Of a DNA stretch of 64,000 bases, positions 51,377-58,152 are shown in pieces. Within the stretch, counting starts at the first letter, position 1; each line of letters opens with the position of its first letter. Source of the DNA: Chloroflexota bacterium. GTDB lineage: Bacteria; Chloroflexota; Anaerolineae; CG2-30-64-16. The stretch spans positions 21,318 through 85,317 of the forward strand of contig JAPLHB010000047.1 of assembly GCA_026389845.1 (NCBI GenBank), read 5' to 3'. A model generated the notes under the pieces. It saw only the letters and a program-made list of their open reading frames with translations. It searched no databases and was not told the origin of the DNA. Both the position numbers and the translations under genes were made by a program.

Positions 51377-51558
51377 GTCACCCTGAGCGGGTCTACAACA
51401 AACAGTCCGCTGCGGCGTGACTCTAGCGAAGGGTCTCGCTGCCACGCCAAAATTTGTTCCTTCATTGCATTCAGGACAAGCTCTGAGTGAAACGAACGGA
51501 TGCTTCGCTGGAAGCTCGCCGCAACGCAAGACACGGGAACGACCCGCTCAGCATGACA
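51377..51558. repeat. Palindromic intergenic repeat (TCATTCTGAGCGGG family)
   Basis: It starts GTCACCCTGAGCGGG and ends CCCGCTCAGCATGACA. A separate right-end fragment, GTTCTCAGAATGACAG, follows near 51605. Together with the element at 51334 it occupies the 338-base gap before 51664. Confidence 0.72.
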
Positions 51559-51663
51559 AGCGGTGGAGTTTCTTGCTTCACGAATGCCGCGGGTGGCATG
51601 GCGGTTCTCAGAATGACAGTTATTCTCGACGATCTCTTATGTAAAAGAGCGAAGGGCAGACCG

Positions 51664-52767
51664 ATGGAAACACCCAGGGAGCGGATGCTCAAAGCCATCA
51701 ACCACATCCAGCCCGAGACGGTCCCCGTGAATATCATGGGTTTCGATCCGGCTGACCGGTGGCTGGAGCATTTCGGCGCGACCGACATGTTCGACCTGCG
51801 CGCGGTGATTGGGCTGGACGTCCAGTTTGCGCGGCCGGTCTACTTCGGACCGAATGTCGCAGGTGGCTGCGACATTTGGGGTAAGGACACCAGCACGATG
51901 GGCGCGACGGGAGCCGGCTATGGCACGGGCCGCGGAAGCTATCCGCTCGCCCACGCGACCACCCTCGCGGAGATTGATCGCTTCCCATGGCCGGATCCCG
52001 ACGACATTGATTACCAGGTGGCTGCCGATCTCATGCGCAGCGTTTCCCCGGAGACGCTGAGGCAGGCACGCTCGACATGCTCGGTCCAGCGGGAGGGGCT
52101 GACGCGCGCCGAAGCCTCGCGTGGCGTCGGCCAGTGGCTGCCCCTCTTGTGCACGGTGTTTGACCTGATGGGCATGGAGGAGACACTGATCAAGCTCCAG
52201 ACCGAGCCTAAGCTGATCGAGGCGGTGATCGCGCACGTGGAGGCCTTCATCCTGGGCTACGAACGCCGCCTGCTGGAGGCCACGCGTGGACTGGTGGATG
52301 TCTACGAATATGCCGATGACTTCGCGGCGCAGCAGGGGATGTTGATCTCCCCGGCGCACTGGCGGCGCTTCCTGAAGCCGAGCTACGAAAAAATCTACGG
52401 GCTGGCGAAGAGCTACGGCCTCAAACTCTGGATTCACAACTGCGGCACCTTCCGGCCGGTGCTGGGCGACATGATTGACATGGGTATGGATATCTGGGAG
52501 ACGGTGCAGGTCCACCTTCGCGGGAACGACCCGGAGGAGCTGAAACGCGAATACGGCCGGCACCTGACCTTCTTCGGAGCCATCAACTCCCAGCGTACCC
52601 TACCGTATGGCACGCCGGACGAGGTACGGGCCGAAGTCCGCAAACGGATCAGCGTCCTCGGTCGCGGGGGCGGCTACATCTGCGGCCCCGACCACACCGT
52701 CATGGCAGATGTTCCGGTGGAGAACGTCTTGGCAATGCTCGACGAGGCGAGGACGTTCCGGTTGTGA
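51664..52767 (+). CDS. URO-D/MtaA superfamily methyltransferase-like protein (HxC...C type)
   Basis: A 367-residue TIM-barrel protein. It starts at ATG 51664; the open frame upstream is repeat sequence. METPRERMLKAINH is the standard opening. The candidate zinc site is His258 and Cys260 in WIHNCGT plus Cys in GGGYICGPDH. ADDFAAQQGMLISPAHWRRFLKP is a typical active-site helix block. It is the last recognisable chromosomal gene before the attC array. Confidence 0.83.
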   Translation: METPRERMLKAINHIQPETVPVNIMGFDPADRWLEHFGATDMFDLRAVIGLDVQFARPVYFGPNVAGGCDIWGKDTSTMGATGAGYGTGRGSYPLAHATTLAEIDRFPWPDPDDIDYQVAADLMRSVSPETLRQARSTCSVQREGLTRAEASRGVGQWLPLLCTVFDLMGMEETLIKLQTEPKLIEAVIAHVEAFILGYERRLLEATRGLVDVYEYADDFAAQQGMLISPAHWRRFLKPSYEKIYGLAKSYGLKLWIHNCGTFRPVLGDMIDMGMDIWETVQVHLRGNDPEELKREYGRHLTFFGAINSQRTLPYGTPDEVRAEVRKRISVLGRGGGYICGPDHTVMADVPVENVLAMLDEARTFRL

Positions 52768-52817
52768 CAGACATCCAGATGGATTGTTTCCGTCCAAATG
52801 CCGTTGGCGGCGGATTG

Positions 52818-52834
52818 GGCGGAAGATTTCCGCC
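52818..52834 (+). terminator. Small hairpin after the URO-D-family gene
   Basis: GGCGGAA (52818-52824) pairs with TTCCGCC (52828-52834) around GAT, 50 bases after the stop at 52767. It has a 7-bp stem with no T-run. It is a weak terminator candidate just outside the cassette array. Confidence 0.35.
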
Positions 52835-53016
52835 TAAATACAAGTTGGGCTGGGGGTCGGCCACCTGCACGCGCGCGGGCGGGCCAAAACGTCCCCTGCC
52901 AGGCGACGCGGCGGTCAGCCGTGGGGGTTCGCCGCGGGGTCAGGCTCGGCGTCGCACAGCAGTGGCCATGGGCCGTCGTCGTGGGCGCGGTGCAGCGGGG
53001 CGTCGTGGGCGGGGCC

Positions 53017-53144
53017 GTCCAACATGCGCTTCCACCTGACGCCCTAGGCTCGGCGCTCAACAACCAGTTTTCGTCGTGAGAGGCTGTGCGAGTCAGAACC
53101 TGGACTCGTCGCGACGGGCGCAGGTGAACCGCGTTCCGTTGGGT
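53017..53144 (+). repeat. attC recombination site 1
   Basis: R'' GTCCAAC (53017-53023) and R' GTTGGGT (53138-53144). The left arm TTCCACCTGACGCCC pairs with TTCACCTGCGCCC (the right arm read on the other strand), leaving one C and one A unpaired on the left, the extrahelical-base hallmark. It is 128 bases long and closely related in both arms to site 3. Confidence 0.78.
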
Positions 53145-53174
53145 GGCGGTAATCGTCAAAGGAGAATGCGAAAG

Positions 53175-54686
53175 ATGAAACATACACTGATTTTTGTTCT
53201 GCTTGTCAATTTGCTTTTGGGTGCTTGTACGCCTGCGTCTACGCCGACACCCGCGCCGAGCGCGACACCTGTGCCGAGTGTGACACCTGTGCCAAGTGCG
53301 ACAGCGACTAATACTTCCGTGCCGACCGCGATGGCGACAGTCACTCCAGTCGCTACACCCACGCGCATCCCTACGATACAGATTGGCGACTTGACCGTTA
53401 CCGACCCGCGTTACTCCGCCCCCGAACTGTTTGACCTGAGCAAGCCCGATGCACCCATTCCGCAGTTTGTCAACGCGATGCAGATGGCGGGTATTGAGAT
53501 TACGGCGGAACAGGTGGCTGAAGGAATCACTTTTCGGGAGGTCAAGGGCAAAGAGGGTGAGGCAATTGCTGTAGCAATCTATAACCTTGATCCCAATCCC
53601 TTAACTCAAGGTGAAACCTTGGAAGGCTCAATTCCTTTTATGATCGCCAAGAAGAACACAGAATGGCGAGTGATCGGCCTGCGCGATTTGGCCGCCGAAT
53701 TGGGCCTTATCCTGGGAACCCATTTTTCAAGTGATAATTACCCTTACAGAGAACTGAAAGATATAGACCCATTGGTGATTGCGGAGTTTAACGGAGCGAT
53801 GATAGATCAGCTCGCTTGGAACATAATCGAACAAAAAGAAGGAGTCTTCGTATTCAACTCCGTTGATGGAATGTATGAGAAATCTGCTGATGCAACGATC
53901 AACAAGGCCATGGAAAATGGAATGTACATTAGGGGAACCCACTTAATAGATGCGCGCTCCAATTTTACATATTCCTATCTTCGAGACCTGAAAGGATTAA
54001 CGCGAGAAAGACTACTGGCAATCCTGGAAAACCACGTCAGAACAATAATGACCCACTTTAAGGGAATGATAAAACTTTATGGGGTCGTGAGCGAATCTCG
54101 ATCGCCTGAGGCTATACATGACGGCCGTCCCGACGATATGTTTAATGTCGTCATTGGCAAAGAGTATATTGAAGCGGCTTTCAGGGTGGCAAGAGATACT
54201 GATCCTCAGGCGCTTTTGTTTTATAACGATACGAGAAATGAGATACTGAACAGCCAGCCTTACCAGTGGACTAAACAAATCATAGACCGGCTCAGGCTAT
54301 TAGGTTTAGTCGATGGGGTTGGTATCCAACTGCACCTAGACGGAGCAAACCCGCCAAGCAAACACGCGATAATAGATGCTTTTAAAGGATATGGTATACC
54401 AGTTTATATCACTGAACTCGATGTCAATATGAGTGCGGTATCAAAGTCATCGGAGGAAAGGCATCAGATTCAAGCAAAAATCTATAAAGAGGCGATTGAT
54501 GCTTGTCTCGAGTCTGGTGTATGTGAGCAGATTTGGTTTTGGGATGTTTTTGATAAGTACTCTTGGTTGGATAATGCCCGTGGAGGAAATGCCCTGGCTG
54601 ACCCAACTATGTTCGATGATAGTCTTAACAAGAAGCCAGCATATTTTGCTGTTCTTGAAGCACTTCAAGAAAAAATGCCTCGCTAA
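53175..54686 (+). CDS. GH10 endo-xylanase-like lipoprotein (cassette gene)
   Basis: A 503-residue secreted lipoprotein. Residues 1-18 form a signal peptide with lipobox LGAC, followed by a Thr/Pro/Ser linker to about residue 75. The GH10 barrel has acid/base Glu307 in GVVSESRS and nucleophile Glu414 in ITELDVN, 107 residues apart, normal for the family; Ser replaces the usual Asn before the acid/base. IQLHLDG, WFWDVFDKYSW and KKPAYFAVLEAL complete the fold. I use ATG 53175, about 11 bases after AAAGGAG; ATG 53166 is too close. The DNA is clearly AT-richer than its neighbours. attC site 2 begins 22 bases after the stop. Confidence 0.88.
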   Translation: MKHTLIFVLLVNLLLGACTPASTPTPAPSATPVPSVTPVPSATATNTSVPTAMATVTPVATPTRIPTIQIGDLTVTDPRYSAPELFDLSKPDAPIPQFVNAMQMAGIEITAEQVAEGITFREVKGKEGEAIAVAIYNLDPNPLTQGETLEGSIPFMIAKKNTEWRVIGLRDLAAELGLILGTHFSSDNYPYRELKDIDPLVIAEFNGAMIDQLAWNIIEQKEGVFVFNSVDGMYEKSADATINKAMENGMYIRGTHLIDARSNFTYSYLRDLKGLTRERLLAILENHVRTIMTHFKGMIKLYGVVSESRSPEAIHDGRPDDMFNVVIGKEYIEAAFRVARDTDPQALLFYNDTRNEILNSQPYQWTKQIIDRLRLLGLVDGVGIQLHLDGANPPSKHAIIDAFKGYGIPVYITELDVNMSAVSKSSEERHQIQAKIYKEAIDACLESGVCEQIWFWDVFDKYSWLDNARGGNALADPTMFDDSLNKKPAYFAVLEALQEKMPR

Positions 54687-54708
54687 GTGATTCAATATCT
54701 GTTGCGCC

Positions 54709-54839
54709 GCCCAGCAACCGCATGCACCCGACTCGCGCTCCGCGCTTCCTGTCCGAGCGTGTTTGACTTCTCCACCTTGCCTGTGGTTGGGCAAGGTTCC
54801 AGTGGACACCGCGCGAGCGGGTGATGCGGGGCGTTAGGC
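54709..54839 (+). repeat. attC recombination site 2
   Basis: R' is GTTAGGC (54833-54839). R'' reads GCCCAGC (54709-54715), one base off RYYYAAC. The left arm CCGCATGCACCCGACTCGCGC pairs with CCGCATCACCCGCTCGCGC, leaving G and A unpaired on the left. It is 131 bases long. It ends the xylanase cassette. Confidence 0.72.
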
Positions 54840-55131
54840 CGGAGCACGTTGTCGGACAGGGGCCGCAGCGAGCGACGCGCCGTCAAGGCCAGGTTCGTGG
54901 TTAACCAGGCCCACGAAGGACACGGCGCCAGGCGCGTCCCAGGGGCAGGCGGTCACAGCGGGCGGGGCTGGGGGGCGGCGGTGGGGTGGTGGGCACGGTG
55001 CGGGGTCACGGGCCTAACATTGCTTCCACCTGACGCCCTGGGCGCGTGCGTTGATGAATCGGGTGTCGTTGCGATAGCGCGTGATCCCATCCACCTGGAT
55101 TCGTAGCGACGGGCGCAGGTGAAGCGGGGCG
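54834..55131 (+). other. Cassette without a convincing gene
   Basis: This 298-base cassette lies between the cut points of attC sites 2 and 3. The only open frame that spans it begins at a TTG, has shadow-like composition (Arg/Gly/Ala-rich) and runs into the attC site, so I do not call it. The non-attC part, 54840-55011, is very GC-rich (a run of GGGGCGGCGG type near 54970). It may encode an RNA or carry a promoter, or be a degraded cassette. Confidence 0.55.
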
Positions 55132-55137
55132 TTGGGC
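55012..55137 (+). repeat. attC recombination site 3
   Basis: R'' GCCTAAC (55012-55018) and R' GTTGGGC (55131-55137). The left arm GCTTCCACCTGACGCCC pairs with GCTTCACCTGCGCCC, with C and A unpaired on the left. It is 126 bases long. Both arms match site 1, while the central parts differ, which is typical for attC sites of one family. Confidence 0.82.
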
Positions 55138-55175
55138 GCGGTGCCGGCGAGGGCCGCGAAAGGAGGCATGATCGT

Positions 55176-55766
55176 ATGCTCAGAAAAATCATCGTGGGCC
55201 TGATCCCAGGAATCATCGTGGGCGGAATTCTGGCGGTTGTCACGGCCGATATTCTGCTCAGCGTAGAGGTCCATGCCATGCAGACGACCGTTAACGGCTG
55301 GAGCACCACGATGAAATGTGGCGTACCCGGCAATAACATTCTCCTGAAGGCCGCCTGCGCCTTGTTGCTCCCGGCCGCCAACCTTCCGGACGAGGGGGTC
55401 TATTGGACGGCGACCGTGGACGGTGCGGGGAATACCCTTAATGGGCAGCATCACTATATCCTCCACTTCCCGCCCGGCGGGACCCCGCCCAATGACGCTT
55501 TCTGGTCGCTGACAATGATGAATCCCCAGAGCCTCCTGGTGGCTAATCCGATCAACCGATACAGCGTCGGCAACCTCTCGGGCCTCGCAGCGAACGCCGA
55601 CGGATCCATCGCCATCCACATCCAGAACGCGGCTCCGGCCGGCCACGAGACTAACTGGCTGCCGGCGCCGGCCGGAAACTTCCACCTGATGCTGCGCGCC
55701 TATCAGCCCGGTCCATCCGTCCTGAACGGCGAATACCAGGTGCCCCCGGTCCAGGAGGTGCCATGA
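55176..55766 (+). CDS. DUF1214 domain protein, membrane-anchored (cassette gene)
   Basis: A 196-residue protein with one N-terminal membrane helix (IIVGLIPGIIVGGILAVVTA) and an exposed DUF1214 domain: YWTATVDGAGNTLNG, FPPGGTPPNDAFWSLTMM, NRYSVGN and APAGHETNWLPAPAG. I choose ATG 55176 because AGGAGG lies 9 bases upstream. It overlaps the next gene (ATGATG). In many bacteria DUF1254 and DUF1214 are parts of one protein; here they are separate and adjacent. The function is unknown. Confidence 0.87.
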   Translation: MLRKIIVGLIPGIIVGGILAVVTADILLSVEVHAMQTTVNGWSTTMKCGVPGNNILLKAACALLLPAANLPDEGVYWTATVDGAGNTLNGQHHYILHFPPGGTPPNDAFWSLTMMNPQSLLVANPINRYSVGNLSGLAANADGSIAIHIQNAAPAGHETNWLPAPAGNFHLMLRAYQPGPSVLNGEYQVPPVQEVP

Positions 55767-56428
55767 TGACCGCGAAGAATAGCAGCGAGAAGGCGGCGTC
55801 GCCGGCCGTTTCCGCCGCGTCGGGCCGCTCCTGGCCGGCAAGACATCCCCGGCTGTTCACGTTCCTCCTGTCAGCCGTCATTGTGTGGGGCGTCGGCGCC
55901 GTCGCCTATATCTACTTCTATCCGCACCTGATCTTCAACGCGTGGGAGAAGGCGATCGTGAACCAAGGAGTCTCGCCCGCGGAAAACGGCGCGCCCGCCG
56001 TCGGCATTCCCGTCAATACGATCTATGCGATGCCCGACCTGGCATCGCCGTCCTCGAAAAATGCCAACCTGCTGGCGGGGGCGAACCACGACACGCTCTA
56101 CACCTTCGGTTTCCTCGATCTGAGCAAGGAGCCGGAGGTATTGGACGTGCCGGACATGGCCGGGCGGTACTACAGCGTCCAGTTCATCGATTCGTGGTGG
56201 GACGTGTTCGCCTACGTCGGCCGACGCACAACCGGCACGCAGGCGGGTGACTTTATGATTACCGGGCCGGGCTGGCGCGGAACGGTGCCGGCGGGGCTGA
56301 CGCAAATTTCCTCGCCGGACAACTCGGTGCTCGTGATCGGCCGCGTGCTTGTGGTCAGTGACAGCGATCTCCCAACCGCATACGGCCTTGCAAAGCTGAT
56401 ACAGCTTGCACCGCTAAGCTCAAACTGA
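55763..56428 (+). CDS. DUF1254 domain protein, membrane-anchored (cassette gene)
   Basis: A 221-residue protein with a membrane helix near residues 35-55 (LFTFLLSAVIVWGVGAVAY). The DUF1254 domain has NHDTLYTFGFLDLSKEPEV, LDVPDMAGRYYSVQFIDSW and GPGWRGTVPAG. The start overlaps the DUF1214 gene by 4 bases, suggesting a paired complex. It is related to the gene at 57104. The function is unknown. Confidence 0.87.
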   Translation: MMTAKNSSEKAASPAVSAASGRSWPARHPRLFTFLLSAVIVWGVGAVAYIYFYPHLIFNAWEKAIVNQGVSPAENGAPAVGIPVNTIYAMPDLASPSSKNANLLAGANHDTLYTFGFLDLSKEPEVLDVPDMAGRYYSVQFIDSWWDVFAYVGRRTTGTQAGDFMITGPGWRGTVPAGLTQISSPDNSVLVIGRVLVVSDSDLPTAYGLAKLIQLAPLSSN

Positions 56429-56441
56429 TAAAGGAAATTAT

Positions 56442-57107
56442 ATGAGCAACAGAACATCCACTTTTCTGACGGCACTCATCGGCTTGATATGCGGCTTATT
56501 CATCATCTATTTATTCTTCTTTGCCCATTCAAGAACTGTGCGTAATGACGTGGTGCAAGGCTTCTTCATCGGCTTCGGGCTGGCGTTTGTCTCTGCCCAA
56601 ATTTACGCAAGGATCAAGGCCACAAAGGTCAACGGCTGGCTTACCATGTGCGGATGCGGCGTGCCCGGAAATGGCATGTTGTTCAGAGCCGCGTGCGCCC
56701 AAATATTTCCCGGCCCGATAAACGTGCCGCAAGAGGCGATGTATTGGACGACGTCCGGAGATGGCGCGGGCCATACGCTCTCCGGAAAGCACGACTACAT
56801 CATACACTTCCCGCCGGGCGGTCTTCCACCGAACAATGCATTCTGGTCTTTGACCATGGGCGATGCGAAAAATCGCTTTGTGCCGAATCCGCTCAATCGG
56901 TACAGCGTGAGCGATCGCTCTGGCCTCGTGCCGAACGCCGACGGCTCCGTTGACATTTACCTTCAGAACGCCGCGCCGGCAGGTCATGAATCCAACTGGC
57001 TGCCCGCGCCTGCAGGCAACTTCATCCTCTGGCTGCGTGTGTATATACCCGGCGCGGCCATTCTCAATGGCGAGTATACGGTACCGCCGATTGTCGAGGT
57101 GTCATGA
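56442..57107 (+). CDS. DUF1214 domain protein, second copy (cassette gene)
   Basis: A 221-residue protein with two likely N-terminal membrane helices (TALIGLICGLFIIYLFFF and GFFIGFGLAFVSAQIYA). The DUF1214 domain is clearly related to the 55176 protein (YWTTSGDGAGHTLSG, FPPGGLPPNNAFWSL, APAGHESNWLPAPAG). It is AT-richer at the start than the first copy. AAGGAAA precedes ATG 56442. It overlaps the next gene by 4 bases. Confidence 0.86.
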   Translation: MSNRTSTFLTALIGLICGLFIIYLFFFAHSRTVRNDVVQGFFIGFGLAFVSAQIYARIKATKVNGWLTMCGCGVPGNGMLFRAACAQIFPGPINVPQEAMYWTTSGDGAGHTLSGKHDYIIHFPPGGLPPNNAFWSLTMGDAKNRFVPNPLNRYSVSDRSGLVPNADGSVDIYLQNAAPAGHESNWLPAPAGNFILWLRVYIPGAAILNGEYTVPPIVEVS

Positions 57108-57700
57108 TGACTCATGTGACGCATTTGCTTTTATTCGGTTCGTTCATGGTCGCGTCATGGTTCCTTTTCACCTACTTTTGGCCACGCATGATGCTGTCCG
57201 TATACAAGAGGGCGATCCTCGTTAAAGGGTTCGGCGACGGCCCCATCCCGGTCAATACGCTCTATACGGAGCCCCAAACGCTTTTTGCAGACCCCCTCCA
57301 CGCGCCCGCCTCGGCCTCAAAATTGGCGACCACTGGTGTGAACCACGACACGCTCGTAACGGCTGGCTGGCTCGATCTCTCAAAAGGACCGCAAGTCTTA
57401 CACGTGCCGGACATGGCCGGCCGCTACTACAGTGTGCAGTTCACTGATCCGTCGAACAACACTATTTTAGCCTACGTTGGCAAACGCACCACGGGCACGC
57501 AGGCTGGAGACTACCTCGTGAGCGGTCCCGGCTGGAAAGGACAGGTGCCCAGCGGCATGACGCAGATATCCTCGCCGAACAAGTCGGTGCTCGTGCTCGG
57601 ACGCGTGCTCGTGGAAAGCGACAGCGACCTGTCGACTGCCTATGATCTTTCGAAGCAGATACAACTAACACCGCTAAGCGGCTGGCAACCCAGCCAGTAG
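57104..57700 (+). CDS. DUF1254 domain protein, second copy (cassette gene)
   Basis: A 198-residue protein with one N-terminal membrane helix (LLLFGSFMVASWFLFTYF) and a DUF1254 domain: NHDTLVTAGWLDLSKGPQV, HVPDMAGRYYSVQFTD, GPGWKGQVPSGMTQISSP. It is the partner of the 56442 protein and a paralog of the 55763 protein, so the cassette carries a duplicated gene pair. attC site 4 begins 13 bases after its stop, as expected for the last gene of a cassette. Confidence 0.86.
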   Translation: MMTHVTHLLLFGSFMVASWFLFTYFWPRMMLSVYKRAILVKGFGDGPIPVNTLYTEPQTLFADPLHAPASASKLATTGVNHDTLVTAGWLDLSKGPQVLHVPDMAGRYYSVQFTDPSNNTILAYVGKRTTGTQAGDYLVSGPGWKGQVPSGMTQISSPNKSVLVLGRVLVESDSDLSTAYDLSKQIQLTPLSGWQPSQ

Positions 57701-57713
57701 CAGTTGAAAAGCG

Positions 57714-57837
57714 GCCCAACATCGGCTGTAGCGGACGGGCGGCCTGCATCCGCCCGAGGGCATGCAGCGCGATAATTGGCTTGACAGGCCCTGCAAGGCC
57801 CCGTCCCGCCGCCCGCCGCTGAGCCCAACCGTTGGGC
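57714..57837 (+). repeat. attC recombination site 4
   Basis: R'' GCCCAAC (57714-57720) and R' GTTGGGC (57831-57837). The left arm GGCTGTAGCGGACGGGCGG pairs with GGCTCAGCGGCGGGCGG, leaving a base near T and an A unpaired on the left. It is 124 bases long. It ends the array; a truncated gene follows without any gap. Confidence 0.78.
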
Positions 57838-58148
57838 ATGAGGTTTGGCGTACAGGTGACCGTTGACGGCAAGCCGCACCATCCTTACGCGGTGTTCATC
57901 AACGCCAGGAACGGCAAGCGCGGCCTCGTTGTGTGCAACTATGACGAGAAGAAAACGATCATCGTGCAGGCGACCCTCGACGACGGCGGCTGTCCGGCGC
58001 GCTACCGCCTGGTGGACGATCCGACCTGGCGGGCGATCCGACCTGGCGGGCGACGGCCGACGGGATCACCGTGCCGCCCTGCTCGGCCGTCGTGGTCATT
58101 GACCAAACATTGTCGGAAATAGCGGTCATGCAACAAGGGGCGAGGTAA
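57838..58148 (+). pseudogene. Truncated, frameshifted gene remnant directly behind attC site 4
   Basis: From ATG 57838, flush with the attC end, the frame reads MRFGVQVTVDGKPHHPYAV and NARNGKRGLVVCNYDEKKTI, which looks like a C-terminal beta-sandwich domain rather than a gene start. A 17-base tandem duplication (GATCCGACCTGGCGGGC, about 58018-58051) shifts the frame; without it the protein would continue ADGITVPPCSAVVVID and end at TAA 58146-58148. I read it as the end of a glycan-related enzyme cut off when the array formed, but the family is not certain. Confidence 0.55.
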
Positions 58149-58152
58149 ACGG

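Larger units (their letters stand above)
52844..57837 (+). mobile_element. Integron-type gene cassette array without a visible integrase (CALIN-like)
   Basis: Four attC-like sites (53017, 54709, 55012, 57714) in one orientation define three complete cassettes: 53139-54833 (GH10 xylanase), 54834-55131 (no convincing gene) and 55132-57831 (four DUF1214/DUF1254 genes). The sites have RYYYAAC/GTTRRRY ends (one with a single change), imperfect inverted arms with extra unpaired bases on the left arm, and lie 13-22 bases behind stop codons, as cassettes do. A lone GTTGGGC at 52844-52850 may be the left boundary; 52851-53016 holds GC-rich sequence with no gene I can support. No tyrosine-recombinase gene is present in the window. 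Confidence 0.75.

Noticed and set aside
52764..53079. Open frames across the left part of the cassette array
   Set aside because: They cross the proposed boundary and attC site 1, have no ribosome site and no recognisable domain.
54849..55106. Open frame within the gene-less cassette
   Set aside because: It has a TTG start, an Arg/Gly/Ala-rich shadow composition, and runs into the attC site with no ribosome site.
53017..57837. attC sites as simple terminators
   Set aside because: They are hairpin-like and follow stops, but matched RYYYAAC/GTTRRRY ends, left-arm extra bases and related arms in sites 1 and 3 fit attC much better.
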